This document shows, piece after piece, positions 8,577 through 29,354 of a DNA stretch of 30,650 bases. The notes under the pieces were generated by a model. The model ran no database searches. It saw nothing but the letters and a program-made list of their open reading frames with translations, and was not told where the DNA came from. The first letter of the stretch is position 1. Each line of letters starts with the position of its first letter. The DNA is from Hyphochytrium catenoides. Taxonomy: Eukaryota > Sar > Hyphochytriomycetes > Hyphochytriales > Hyphochytriaceae. Position numbers and translations under genes: made by a program. The stretch covers positions 1 to 30,650 of the forward strand of contig FLMG01000885.1 of assembly GCA_900088475.1 (NCBI GenBank), in the 5' to 3' direction.

Positions 8577-11220
8577 TAAATAGATCTGCCACCTGCCGCC
8601 TGCCGCTACCCGGCTGTTGGGAAAAGATACAGGTACAAGTTCCAGGAGGCATCCCTGTCTGAACATACAGAAGACTACCTTCTCCTCTCGGCAAAGCACA
8701 AGTGTGGACTTGTCGATTAGGGAAGGGCGGAAAAGGGGCGGGTGGGCGATGGTGGCTCTGTAACAGAAGGGACCGGTAACGGTAACATAAGCTAGAAGGA
8801 AAGTCCAAACCTCCTTTTCTAGGCTTCACTTCCGTAGTCCAACTCGTTGGGACTGTCTACTTGTTTTTGTATCAGTACCAGTACGAGTGCGAAATCTGCG
8901 CAATCCAGCAACAAAATCGTCGACTACCTCATTATTAACTGCGACAAGAGTAGAACTAGGGTAAGGTGAAACTTTGAAAGGAGGGTTTTTGTGCTTTTGA
9001 TTGGGCCCGTTTGGTCGTCCTTCCCGAAACCAGAAATAAAGGACCCTTCCATCTCTGCCGATCCCAATCGCAACAACCCCTTCCTAAATAAGGCACCTCC
9101 AAATCGGTTAATTAGTGGAGACGAGGATGTAGTTCTTCTCAAGACTGTCTTCTTCGAATTGCTTTGAACTATCCATTTTTAGTTCTATATAGTTCTAAAA
9201 GCCTTATTTTATGAGCAAATGGAGGATGGTAGAACTATACTTTTCAATTGATGTGGCCTTTATAATCATTCAGACTTTTCTGAAATACTACTATTTTAAA
9301 CGAAGCAAAAAGGAAGAAAAAGAAGAAGAAGAAGGAAAAGAAGAAGAAGAAGAACTTGAAGAAGAGAAGAAAGCTGGAACACAGAGTAACTTTTATGAAA
9401 CTTCAGTACAGGGACCAGTGAAAATAAGCGGTGGAACAAAAGATTGAGATTGAGGACGAAAACAAGAAGCTAATAATAATGATAAAAAGAAGGACCAACT
9501 TGCGGAACCTATGTCCTTGTACAATCGTAGTAGTGGATTGAGGACGGTAGGCTTCTCTTCTCTATTATCAAATACCTGGACAAAAAATGAGGACACACGG
9601 TGTACTATCCTACTGCTTGGTTGATGAAGTGAGCAAGAGATGACCAACAAGTAAATACTGATCACGACGACCAAGCTCCGGACTATTGTAGCTTCTCAAC
9701 AAGTTCACCTTACTTGACAAAAACGAAAAACAGTAGTAGCAGCAGTGTACCACGTTCGAGTCTCCTTTCGTCGATAATAATAATATTCTGTCCGCCAAGA
9801 AATGCAACTATTCAACTACTAAGCGTATCATTGAAGGACAACTAATAACTCTGTTTGTAGGGAGTAACTGTTCATTATCGGCTGGGTCCTTTGCTGAGTG
9901 CATTGTTGTGACGTAAGTGAGTATTCCATAATACTACACACTACTACAGTAGAAGAGTTTAAGGAGGCCACCAGTACTACTTTTCCACTCAATGGTGGTG
10001 GGAAGGTTAATGATCCGCCTCATGTTGTTCGAGAACCGTCCTTTTTCCTCCTCTCTCCTCCTGATACCTAACTGCTTTGACCTTTTTGACCCCACTGAGC
10101 TTTGTGATAGGTAGTAATAATCCAGCTAGACGTCGTCCTCTTTTAGTTGAAGCGCGTACCTTTCTGTTATACTGAGTATTTTTAGGTTTCCTCCTATGTT
10201 TTGTATACTACTACTACCTATGATGTTTTCGCGCTGCAATGCGTTCTGGTCCGGTCTGCTGATGAAGAAGAGCTGATTTCGTTTTATGGTAGCTCTTCCT
10301 TGTTCTTGCCTGCTTGCGCTGATTCTGTTATCAGCAGTAGCAGCGTGTTGCGAACACCCAATACTTCCTCCTCCACCCTGCTATGCTCAGCAGCACGTCG
10401 CTTCTCCAGTAATATAAGAAGGAAGTCTTGTTGCACTTCTTTCTCCTGCCTTCGTAGAGTCGGCGACCGACGCTGCTTCTTGCTCTTCGAAAGAGAAATG
10501 ACAGCTTTTTTGTACTTGTGGTTATGCTACTACTACTCTTCAACTACACGCAACAAGCAGGACTTGCTAGTATTACCCGGTTCCTATCAAGAAGGAAAAA
10601 CACCTATGTGCTCAGTTGATAATGAGAATATATGAATAACCTCCGCAAAAAAGANNNNNNNNNNNNNNNNNNNNNNNNNNNNNNNNNNNNNNNNNNNNNN
10701 NNNNNGTTCTTCTGGGCTGCTGCCAAGCAGCTGCAGCAGGAAGTCGGGCAAAATACATATGAAGTGAAGAAGAAGACTAAACCATTATGTCAGATTTCAT
10801 GATGATTGGCTCTCTCGTACGGCAAAAGTTATTGAAACGGCGTCTCTAGCTACCAACAAGTTCCCCAAGAATTATGGAAATTTAGTTACCTTAAGCTACG
10901 GTTCACATTTGTCCAGGGTAATCTGAATGATGAGCTTCTACACTGAAAAGTCATTTATTTGCTGTTTTTACCTATGCTTTTGCCCTCACAGAAAGAACCA
11001 ACTGGCGGTCCTGTTCTTGTCGGCCCAGCACCTAATCTACAAGAAGCCGCGTGTACTTCATCAAAGCAGAGTTATTTTTGAGGTTTTCATGAGATGATGA
11101 AAATATCTGAGCTTGAAAGGTTCGTTTACTTTCCTCAATTTAGTCTGGCTCACGTGTTATTAGACCCGCAAGGGAAAGCTCCATTCCTTGTGAAACCTTC
11201 AATGTCGGAATGAAGGAAAG
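8577..11220. other. Compositionally distinct segment, no supported gene
   Basis: The texture changes here. The GAGAGA and CTCTCT tracts that fill every other non-coding stretch nearly disappear. They are replaced by AT-richer sequence full of trinucleotide runs (GAA, AGT, CAG, AAT, TAC), for example around 9300-9360, 9470-9480, 9735-9785 and 10200-10220. Open frames such as 9211-9447 and 10201-10635 read as low-complexity Lys/Glu or Ser/Tyr runs and have no convincing splice pattern. The assembly gap lies inside. This could be a chimeric join, contaminating DNA or an inserted element; nothing identifies it. Confidence 0.5.
10655..10705. other. Assembly gap (51 N)
   Basis: This is a run of 51 undetermined bases, most likely a scaffold join. 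The sequence on both sides shares the AT-richer, trinucleotide-rich texture. Confidence 0.98.
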
Positions 11221-11472
11221 CTAAAGCACGAAGTTGTCCTCCCCCAGGACCAAATCTAAGGCATCACTATTGGCAGAAAGTCCAACAACGAGAGACAGAG
11301 CAAGAAGGAGATGGCAAGAAGCCTTTGCACCCGAGGTTAAGAGTACGAGAGAGATTGACGAAGACTGATTAATTGGAGACAAACAGATCGTGAAGTCAGC
11401 GGTTTCTGCAGCTTTTCTCTGTACTACTATCGGATCTCTATTAGACGATGTGGAGCCGATTAGGTCTACCAT
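11221..11472 (-). CDS. Possible exon of an unidentified minus-strand gene
   Basis: An open frame of 83 codons starts with MVDLIGSTSSNRDPIVVQRK, carries a hydrophobic stretch (SCHLLLALSLVVGLSA) and ends LGEDNFVL. It sits just past the odd segment and would be divergent from the BioD-like gene, with 260 bp between starts. The start ATG is directly preceded by CTGCCAG, so it might be an internal exon after an acceptor. Amino-acid content is balanced rather than low-complexity, but there is no family match and no partner exon. The call is weak. Confidence 0.22.
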   Translation of the reverse strand: MVDLIGSTSSNRDPIVVQRKAAETADFTICLSPINQSSSISLVLLTSGAKASCHLLLALSLVVGLSANSDALDLVLGEDNFVL

Positions 11473-11732
11473 CTGGCAGCTACAGATCTTGCGTCTCAGT
11501 CAAAGTCCTCTTTATCAAGGGGCAAAGTGAAATAGAAAAGAATGCGCTCTCCTGGGGATTGACCCTGTGAAAGAAGTCATCCCTTTGACGCTGTGCCATA
11601 TACACGCGTTCGCTTCCTATATATTGCGGAGCAGGTAGCGCTTCCTATTGGCCTAGCTTTAGGTTACGATATTGCTAGGCAGCGGCATATTCTAAGTAAA
11701 AGAGCTTCAGATCTTAACCTGAGCCTGCCAAG

Positions 11733-14700
11733 ATGAGCAACGCAGCCAAGGCTGTGATGGTCGCAGCTACGCGGCAGCATGTCGGAAAGACTAGTACGAG
11801 TATGGGGCTGCTAATGGGGTTGACGAAGAGGTACGGGTGATGAGATATTGTGCCGTCTCTCGCTCGTTGCTCTCAGATGGTCTCTTTGTTGAAAGCTTGA
11901 AAGCTCTCTTGTCGGAAGTCTACAGTTTATACCCACACTTACTCGACATCTCGTGAATGCTGGCAGGGACATGAATATTGGGTTCCTGAAGCCTGTTGGA
12001 CAGAATAGCCTCCTAGTAGAAGGCGGGATAAGGGTGGACAAGGACGTCAAGCTTGCCAAAGGTGAGATCGAACAGAGCGTTCATTAGAAATACAAAAGGG
12101 TGGAAAGCGTAGGTCTGACCCGAGCAAGATGCTCAGACCTAGCAACTGCCCCTAAGGGCCCTTGTACAACCCTTTGACTTATATCTGACTTCATCTGATT
12201 GTACGATGGCTGGCTTCAAATTTTTTATGTAGAGTTTTTCAAGCTGAAATGCAGCTACAAGGACATGAGTCCTGTAGTCATCCCACCAGGATACACTCGA
12301 GACTTTCTCGACGGAAAGATCTCTCCTGACAGCCAGGTGCAGAAGATTAGGGAAAGCTTTGACAACATAAGCCGAGAGAGCGAGGTAAGATGCCTTTATT
12401 TGACTGCTTGCTTTACGCCGCTATCTCAGTTGATGTTTGGTCTGTTCTTTATTTCTTCTTGCATAATGAGGCAACAGTCCATCCTTTTTGTCCCTTCGCC
12501 AATACCGCTCGTTACTCATCTCCTCTTATAATGTGGTGGGACAACTCATCCAACTTCTGTTATCTATGCCCCCTCAGTTCACGATTGTTGAAGGCACAGG
12601 TAAGGTGGTCTCCATTCTCTGACAACATATCCATCACTTTTTTAAAGGAATATATATATATATCCTAGAGCAACCAAGTCACTTCGGCTTTTGGCGATTC
12701 TATCACATTCCCACCTCGTTGGACTCCTCCTCTAGCACTCACTATCACCCTTCGCCTCCGTTCTGCTCGAGTTCTCGGGCCTTTTGAGCAAATATCCTTT
12801 TCTGCCGTTGTTGCAGTCACCCATTTACTCATTTGTTTTTCCGGTTTATTTGTGCTACTCAGGACATACGGGTGTAGGGAGCATCGTCAACATGAATAAC
12901 GCGCAAGTGGCTGCTATGTTGGGCATCCCAATGGTACTTATCGCGAATGGCGGGCTTGGGTCCGCATACGACGAATTGGAACTTAACCGGTACGGGACAA
13001 TGACAAGATGGGTGAAAGGAGGAGGACGAAAGACCACACAGAACATGAAAGAGTACACTGAGAGGAGGAAGACAAGAAGCCTAAGTATTGTTTGACTGAT
13101 CAGAAGAAAAAACGGGGGGATATCAGGGGAGCTTAGAAGGGAGAAGTGCTGCCTAACCGCATCTCGCGGTCTCTTGGTTGCTGTCCTGACCTTCTTATTA
13201 AGGGTAATGTGCGAGAAGTACGGCGTGGAGATCAAGGGTGTCATTCTCAATAAGGTACGTTCTCGAACCGGGGTGCCCCCGCCTCCTTCCTCTATCTTTT
13301 GAATGAGGAGGTTTGCCTTCGGTATAATGGAAGATTTCCTCACCCTCCTATCCCGCCAGCACAGCTCTTCCACCTAGTCTCTGTGATGTAGCGTCTTGTT
13401 TCTTATGGCACGAGCGTTCCAACTCTCACTTCGCCTGAAAGCTGCCCTAATTTTGACAAGCGGTTGCGCTTTCATTTTCCAGTCTATTCATCCTTGCCTT
13501 CATGTCCATGACGAAAGCTAATCTAACGATAGTGGCCCTATTGCTTTCTTCCTACACGTTCCTTGGTTGGGAATAAAACTGCAGATTGTTCCGCACAAGC
13601 TAGAAATGGTTCGCGAGTACTTCCAAAAGGCTCTAGACCGGTGGGGTGTGAAGCTCCTGGCTTGTATTCCCGACCAGCCTTTCCTGGATCTTCCCACCAT
13701 GATGGACTTCGAAAATCTCTTCGAGACTAAGCTCCTCTCTGGCGATGATACGAAGCGAATGTTTCACTTTACAAATAGGTCAGACAAGGCAGTGTATACT
13801 TACCGAGGCTTAGTACTCGAGAGTCCCAGTCTAGCTTGCCGCAACCTTCACGACGTTCTATGGCCAATTCATTCCCTATTTTCTGTTATTAGTGCTATCA
13901 GTCAATGGTCTATGCACCGTTTGCGCTCAGTGACTCTATCCATTGCAATCTCCATTCTCTCACACATCGCATATGTGTCCTTCTCTGACTTTCTTACGGC
14001 TTTGAATATGCAGATCACTTATCACGTCAGGACTGCGCCGCTTTTTGAAGAAGCTGTCGACGAATAAGTTCAATGAAACTCTCTTTATTACTCATGCGTC
14101 GAGGAATGACATTATCTTAGGCTTCATCAGCCATGCACAAATGACAGAGGAGAGAAGTGGAGAACCTTTTAAGGGAGGATTGATTCTGACAGGAAGGCCT
14201 CCTTATGATACTCCGCAGGTAAGCGAAGCAAGGCTCTTCGAGGGTTAGATGGCTGTTGAAGGAAGGTGAAGGGGAGTCACATAGCAGAAATGAGCGACGA
14301 AAGCCAGCTGAGGCGACGATGAAGAAGCAGCGAGAGTGATTGAACAGGCTAAACAGTGCTGGATATGCCCGGCTGGGCCAAATCACAAGAGGAGACAGCA
14401 ATCGAAGTGAAAGAGATGGAGGGCACGGAATCCTCCAGATGTATCCAGCAACTAATGTCAGTTATCTGTGTTATGTAGAGCTACACAATGCAGATCATCT
14501 CTTTTTCAAATGTTCCAATTCTCTACGCCCCATACACAACCTATGAGACTATGGAGATGCTGGGCAATTACACTGGTACGACCGTGTTGTGGGATCTTCT
14601 GTCCATCTCTTCCTTGCCTGTCTGGCCATCCACTGTTTGCGTACCAGGCTATTGAGCTGCCCAATACTATTAGGTGGATAGCCCTCCGACAGCCTCTTCT

Positions 14701-14846
14701 CTTCTTTCTGCCTGGTTTTGAACACTAACGGGCGTGCTCTCTTTGCAGCCAAGCTCAACGCCACGGACACTCAGCGGGTGCAGCTGTGCGCGGAGCACTA
14801 TGCCAAGCATATCGATTTTGACATGCTGCTTCCTCGTAACGCGTAG
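11733..14846 (+). CDS. BioD-like P-loop protein with DRTGG domain (Pta N-terminal-like), 10 exons
   Basis: Exons are 11733-11830, 11967-12061, 12233-12384, 12578-12599, 12863-12989, 13203-13254, 13585-13778, 14014-14218, 14494-14575 and 14749-14846. They total 1125 bases, or 374 aa, with all phases consistent. The N-terminus has a dethiobiotin-synthetase-like P-loop (VAATRQHVGKTSTSMG), then GFLKPVGQ, and the segment GTGHTGVGSIVNMNNA with AAMLGIPMVLIANGGLGSA. The C-terminal part resembles a DRTGG domain (ASRNDIILGF, then GGLILTGRPPYDTPQ). The same two domains form the N-terminal part of long bacterial phosphotransacetylases, where they are thought to be regulatory. No acetyltransferase domain follows, so this is the stand-alone form of unknown reaction. 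It is convergent with the next gene, with 95 bp between stop codons. Confidence 0.82.
12578..12599 (+). other. 22-nt microexon of the BioD-like gene
   Basis: The exon TTC ACG ATT GTT GAA GGC ACA G lies between a CCCTCAG acceptor and a GTAAGG donor. It encodes FTIVEGT, and with the next exon forms VEGTGHTGVGS, a conserved segment of this family. Skipping it would break the frame (22 is not divisible by 3). Confidence 0.85.
12652..12664. repeat. (AT)n microsatellite in intron
   Basis: A short run of TATATATATATAT lies in intron 4 of the BioD-like gene, with no sign of function. Confidence 0.8.
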
Positions 14847-14941
14847 CGCCTAAGACTATTTAAACCTTTGGGTACCCTAGTCCCGTCCTCCTTTTGTTCT
14901 CTTCTTGCATCTGACGGTCTTAACTCTTTTACATCTCTTGT

Positions 14942-17216
14942 CTACTGCCTTGGTGCTATGGTTACTTTCTGTCCAGGCTGTAGGCCCATATCCTGAAGAA
15001 ACTTCTTCATCTTCTCCTCTTCTGCATTTTGGAAGGCTGCCAGCTTCTCTTTCTGATCACTCAGTCTAGCCTCTTTGCGCGCCTATCGAAATCAGAAGCA
15101 TTAGAAAGAGCCATATGAACTAGTAGGGGCTGTAGGAAGGAGAAGAAGAAGGAAGGCGAACGAACCTGATGCCGCCGCATCCTGCTCTGGAAGTCATCTC
15201 CTCCACCCATAAGCGTGTCTTCCTTGACGTCAAGGCCATCCATTGCCTCATCTCGGTCGCTGAGGAACAGAGACCCAGGATGTCGCAGCTCTTAGTGTGC
15301 TTGACATAGCATATCGAAGGCAAAATAGCTTCAAAGTCTCTCAAGGCACCTAATCTTACCGTGCAGAGCCGTGTATCTTGGCCCCTTTTTCCTTTCTTTT
15401 CTCAATTTGAGCCTCTCTTCCATAGGCCTTTGGTGCGACATCCTCAAGGATATCCTTGGTTCTTTTCCAGTCCTCCCTCCTCCGGACACCTGCGTCCCTT
15501 CTTCTCCCTTCTTGTTCAGCTTCTTCCTGATATCGCCGGTCAGCAGTGTCTCCGCGAGGCGGCCCGGGATCCCTGACAACCAATGAAGTCGAAGATGGAG
15601 GGATGAGAAGAGGTTGTCCATAGTACTGAGCATTAGGACCCCTCATTAGGACGATAATTCTACGATAACGGGCATGCCGATTACTGCCAGATAGAAAGTC
15701 AAGCCTATAGTTAGTATAATGGGTCCTACTCTCTGCTCCTAACGCGACCGCTGGCAGCTGGCGGTCCCGCCAATGTCTCTATTTTCTTGGTTCCCGCCTT
15801 GACACTGTCAGCAGTGGAGGCTAGAGCAAACTTCTCTCTTTCGCTTAGCTTTCCTAAGAACTTCCACTTATGTCGTGTCCTTTCTGTGCCCTCCACCACA
15901 TCTTCAGGCAGTCCTTCATAGTAAGAGGAAGGAAGCTGCAGAGAGTTCCACCTACGAAAGGAAAATAACACTAAGAGCACGAAGAGAAGGCAGCAAGACG
16001 ATGGACCTGGTGGAAGGAAGACGAACGAGAAAGAGGAAAAGGATGCGCCAGAACAAACGCGATCCGGGGCTAGAAGAAGTCCCCGAGGAACCGATAGTGC
16101 CACCGTATTAGGATTTGGACAAGGTCTGTAGCAAGGACACCAACAAGAGCACTGGATGAAGTAGAATGCCACATAGAGGAAGAGTGAGAAGATAGAATGC
16201 CAGAGAAGTTGATTCAGATCCCCACGCATTGAATAAGATCCATTGAGCACGGCAACTGAAGGAGTGCCACAGGGCAGAGGTCGCCAGAGAGGGCAGTGTA
16301 ACTAGGAAGCTGTACCTCTTAGCGAACTTCTTGAATAGCTTTGCCGCCTCCTCACTAGTAAGATCCTCAAAGTACAAGTTAGGCTCTTTCTTCAGCCAGA
16401 TGCGGAACTCTGTCGCCTATGAGGTTAAAGTCAACAGAGAAAGTGATAGAAGGAAGTCCGAAGCATGACGAGGGACATGGTGGGCAGGATAGCGCGGCAG
16501 AAATAACACAAGGACAAATGGAGTCTCTGACAGACAAAAAGATGGAGCAGCTCTCCCACAGACAGTCGCTTGTCAACAAGGAAGGTATATATAGGGGAAG
16601 ATAAGTGTGAAACAGGAAAGAAGACGGCGAGCAAGGAAGAGCGAGAAGAGAGAACAAGAGAAGAGAAAGTATGAGAGAGAGAGAGAGAGAAGTGAAGGAA
16701 ATGGAGCGACAGGGAAGAGAGGTAGCTAGAGAGGTAGAAGGAAAGAGCAGCTTAACAGAGTTGCTGTTCCCTTCTTACCTTTTGGTAGTAGTCATCCTCT
16801 GTCAATGGTTTTGTACCCTTCGCGTTCAGTGCTCGAGCTTGCTCGTCTGTCACCTTTATCTCTTCTTCATCGCTCCCCTTAGAGCTCTTGCCCTTCTTTC
16901 TCTTATCTTTCTTGTCCTTTCTGTCCCTTTCCTTCTTGTCCTTAGACTTCTTCTTCTTTTTGCTCTTGCTCTGCTTTCTACTTCTTCGTGAGTCTGAATC
17001 GGATGACGATGAGGCAGAGGAGCTTTCCCTACTGGCACTTCTTTGCCTCCTCTTGTCAGTAGCTCCGTGTCTGCTCTTCTTCTTCGCTCTTCTCTCTCTT
17101 AGTTGTTCAGAATCGCTGCCTGCGCTTTCGGATCTGCCTCTTCGCGAGCTCTTGCGCCTTTTTCCTTCCTCTCTGTCCTTTCTGCCTCTATCTTCGTCGT
17201 CCCTGTCCCTAGCCAT
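14942..17216 (-). CDS. RS/Lys-rich nuclear protein with a conserved WL..E / LF.KFA.RWN core, 6 exons
   Basis: Exons (complement) are 16779-17216, 16316-16416, 15730-15951, 15360-15683, 15166-15259 and 14942-15082. They total 1320 bases, or 439 aa, in consistent phase. Residues 1 to about 125 are Arg/Ser/Asp/Lys-rich with many SR, RS and KKK runs, typical of a nuclear splicing or RNA-processing protein. Then comes an ordered core: ATEFRIWLKKEPNLYFEDL, EEAAKLFKKFAKRWN, LPSSYYEGLPEDVVEGTER and HKWKF. The rest is charged and helical, ending ARKEARLSDQKEKLAAFQ and KKFLQDMGLQPGQKV. I remember similar cores in eukaryotic uncharacterised nuclear proteins but cannot name the family safely. A spliceosomal role is inference. 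Its start is 712 bp from the divergent ATAD2-like start. Confidence 0.75.
15684..15729 (-). other. 46-nt intron with TACTAAC branch site
   Basis: The intron reads GTAGGACCC to CTGGCAG on the minus strand with an exact TACTAAC about 26 bases before the acceptor AG. Removing its 46 bases joins SRD and NRHARYRR in phase. It is the shortest intron I could support in the window. Confidence 0.75.
16673..16690. repeat. (AG)n tract in intron 1 of the RS-rich gene
   Basis: The plus strand reads AGAGAGAGAGAGAGAGAAG. On the coding (minus) strand this is a CT tract inside intron 1, as in most introns of this window. Confidence 0.7.
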
Positions 17217-17928
17217 TCTCCCTTTTAATCAGCAGCCGCAAGGAACCTTTCAGCTTTCCCAGCTTCGCCTTGCTCTTCACGAACGTTTCACTTGTCTTTG
17301 GCTGGGACGAGTGAAGCTGCTAGTGCGGGTGAAGAATGCTTCTGGACGCACCTGCATAAAGATGGGACCAGCTAAGGCGTGAAGAGCGAGCAAACAAGAG
17401 GACGGCCTAGAAGGCCGAAGAGCCAAGGAGCGCAAAGCACAGAAGCTCCCAACTCCCAAGACAAATACTTCAGAACCTCCAAAAAGATCCCACCGCCATT
17501 TCAGAAATCCTCCTGGAGCTATATATCTACGCCTCGTATATTCCTAATAATAATCCTACTTATAACACCATACAAAGCAATTAACCGGGAGGGTTCAGGA
17601 TAACGCTGGTGGGGGAGTGGAAGTGTGGCGCGAAAGTGTCAGCCCCAAGAGCTTCAAACCCACGCGCAAGATCAACAGCCACGCTTGGCTGTTCAGTCCA
17701 TTAGCCGCTCACCGCGCGAGGTGAGAAGCGGGCGGCGACAGAAGAGAGAAGACCAAGAAGCCTTACCACGGCTCTGATTTCTGTCAGTTTGCAGGCTGAT
17801 TTCTCGTCTCTGCCTCTCCATGTGGGTGCTCATCATAGGCTTGTTCAGAAGATTTTAGGTCCATGGATTTTCAGAAAGCCCGATAACCTCCATTGCGGTG
17901 AAGGACCCGACAGCTGCCTTGAGGAAGG
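17217..17928. other. Divergent intergenic region between RS-rich and ATAD2-like genes
   Basis: These 712 bases hold no supported exon. They probably carry both 5' UTRs and promoters. An imperfect inverted repeat lies at 17705-17731 (CCGCTCACC, 6-base loop, GGTGAGAAGCGG). Upstream untranslated exons of either gene cannot be excluded. No tRNA-like or TATA signal was clear. Confidence 0.45.
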
Positions 17929-28095
<10,167 letters not shown>

Positions 28096-28197
28096 GAAGA
28101 GCCCCGTTGATCCGTCACCTGGAACAAGGAACGGACACCAGAGACTGGCTTTGACGAATAAAGGCCTAGAAGTATCAATCTAATCTTCTCTGCCTCT

Positions 28198-29253
28198 CTA
28201 GCGCACAAGCTGGTCTTCTCTCTTAGCTTTAAAGACCTCCAGGAAGTGCTTTAAATACGGCTTTGCCACCATCTGCAGCGCCTCATCCAGGGGCACCTAC
28301 AAGGGAGAAAAGTCAGCTTCTCCCTTATCCCGCTCCCCAAATTTTGGCTGTCGTTCACTGTTTTCTCTACCAGCCCTGCGACAGACAGACAACTCCGGTC
28401 ATAGTGTTTCACTCTTGTTACTCTTATACTAAGCAAGTGGCCGCTCTTTACTGTCAATCCCCTACTCGTTAAGATCTTTGTCCCATTACCCGCTTAAGCT
28501 ATTTCTCTGTCATCTAGTCACTGACTCACCACCATTCGCTTCCTGACATCCTCTGACCACTCTGGCAGAAGTTCCGTCACTCTTAGGACGAAACAGTGGA
28601 GGAAGAAAGAGCCACCTGACTTGGAGCGGCATTCCTTCGACCCCAGCTGGCCCTGAAGGGTGCCCTTGATCTTGAAGATAGGGCAAAGCTGTTCAGTTGC
28701 CGGGACATCGCTATCTGTGGCCCTAGCCTTCCTCAAAATCTGGCGCCTCTATAACAATCTGCACCTCGCGCACCATACGAGCCCGTGCCTTAGACCCGAT
28801 GCTTCCCTCTCCCTCTTCTCTCCCTCTAAAGATCCTCGTCTTTGCGAAGTCCTTACCCCGCCTTCCTCCAGAGCTTCCCTTAGCGCACATTCCTCCATTG
28901 TCTCATCGCTTTCCCAGCCTCCTTTTGGGAAGATCCACCCTCCTGGGTGCTTTGCACTTGAGACTAGGACAATGTTGCCATCCTCCTGGACAGGAATAGC
29001 TCCGATGACTAGTCTGAGAGAACGGAGCGAGAGTGGTACGACACGCGGCCACCGTAAGAGGAAAAGCATTCGGAGCGTAATCGTAAGAAGATGAGCCTCG
29101 AAAGATCAAGGCGATAGGCACCTAAGAAGCGCTTTAGTATGAACAGCTGGGATCGCCTTGGTACCTTCTCTTGTCCTCATCATAGCGCTGAAGATCTCTG
29201 CCTACTCGAGAGTTCTTGGCGTAGGCCTTTTTATCCTTTGCTTCGCCGCTCAT
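28198..29253 (-). CDS. Nudix hydrolase, diphosphoinositol polyphosphate phosphohydrolase type, 4 exons
   Basis: Likely cleaves a phosphate from diphosphoinositol polyphosphates or dinucleoside polyphosphates. Exons (complement) are 29165-29253, 28857-29013, 28530-28670 and 28198-28296, 486 bases, giving 161 aa, usual for the family. The N-terminus contains SRVGRDLQRYDEDKRR, which joins LVIGAIPVQEDG in phase as in family members. SSAKHPGGWIFPKGGWE leads into the Nudix box: GGWESDE, then REALEEGG, matching G-x5-E-x7-RE-x2-EE-x-G. After it come GTLQGQLGS and FVLRVTELLPEWSE. The C-terminus is helical (PYLKHFLEVFKAKRED). Stop codons of this gene and the ATAD2-like gene are 102 bp apart, convergent. 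The substrate is inferred from family only. Confidence 0.88.
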
Positions 29254-29354
29254 GACTCCTACCCTATCTATAGCCCTTCGTACTCTCTTTATGTCCTGGC
29301 TGTTCTCCTGGTCAGCCTTCCTTCAACTAAACACTCGGAGGACGCGTGATTATC

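Noticed and set aside
9211-9447. Open frame with a hydrophobic start and a Lys/Glu tail
   Set aside because: The tail is a GAA repeat in the odd segment; no splice sites, homology or start context support it.
10201-10635. Open frame of 144 codons before the gap
   Set aside because: Composition is Ser/Cys/Tyr low-complexity from trinucleotide runs, the opposite strand is also open, and it ends near the assembly gap.
12855-13373. Minus-strand open frame of 172 codons
   Set aside because: It overlaps two BioD-like exons with strong family motifs on the other strand, has no recognisable content and no splice support.
17705-17731. Imperfect inverted repeat CCGCTCACC/GGTGAGAAGCGG
   Set aside because: Short, single, with an interrupted stem and no known element; it may be chance in a GC-rich spot.
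29045-29121. Possible extra exon of the Nudix gene (VPIALIFRGSSSYDYAPN)
   Set aside because: It can be put in phase only with a poor GTGTCG donor. The exon at 29165-29253 joins LVIGAIPV directly in phase and gives the family N-terminus (SRVGRDLQRYDEDKRR), so this segment is intron.
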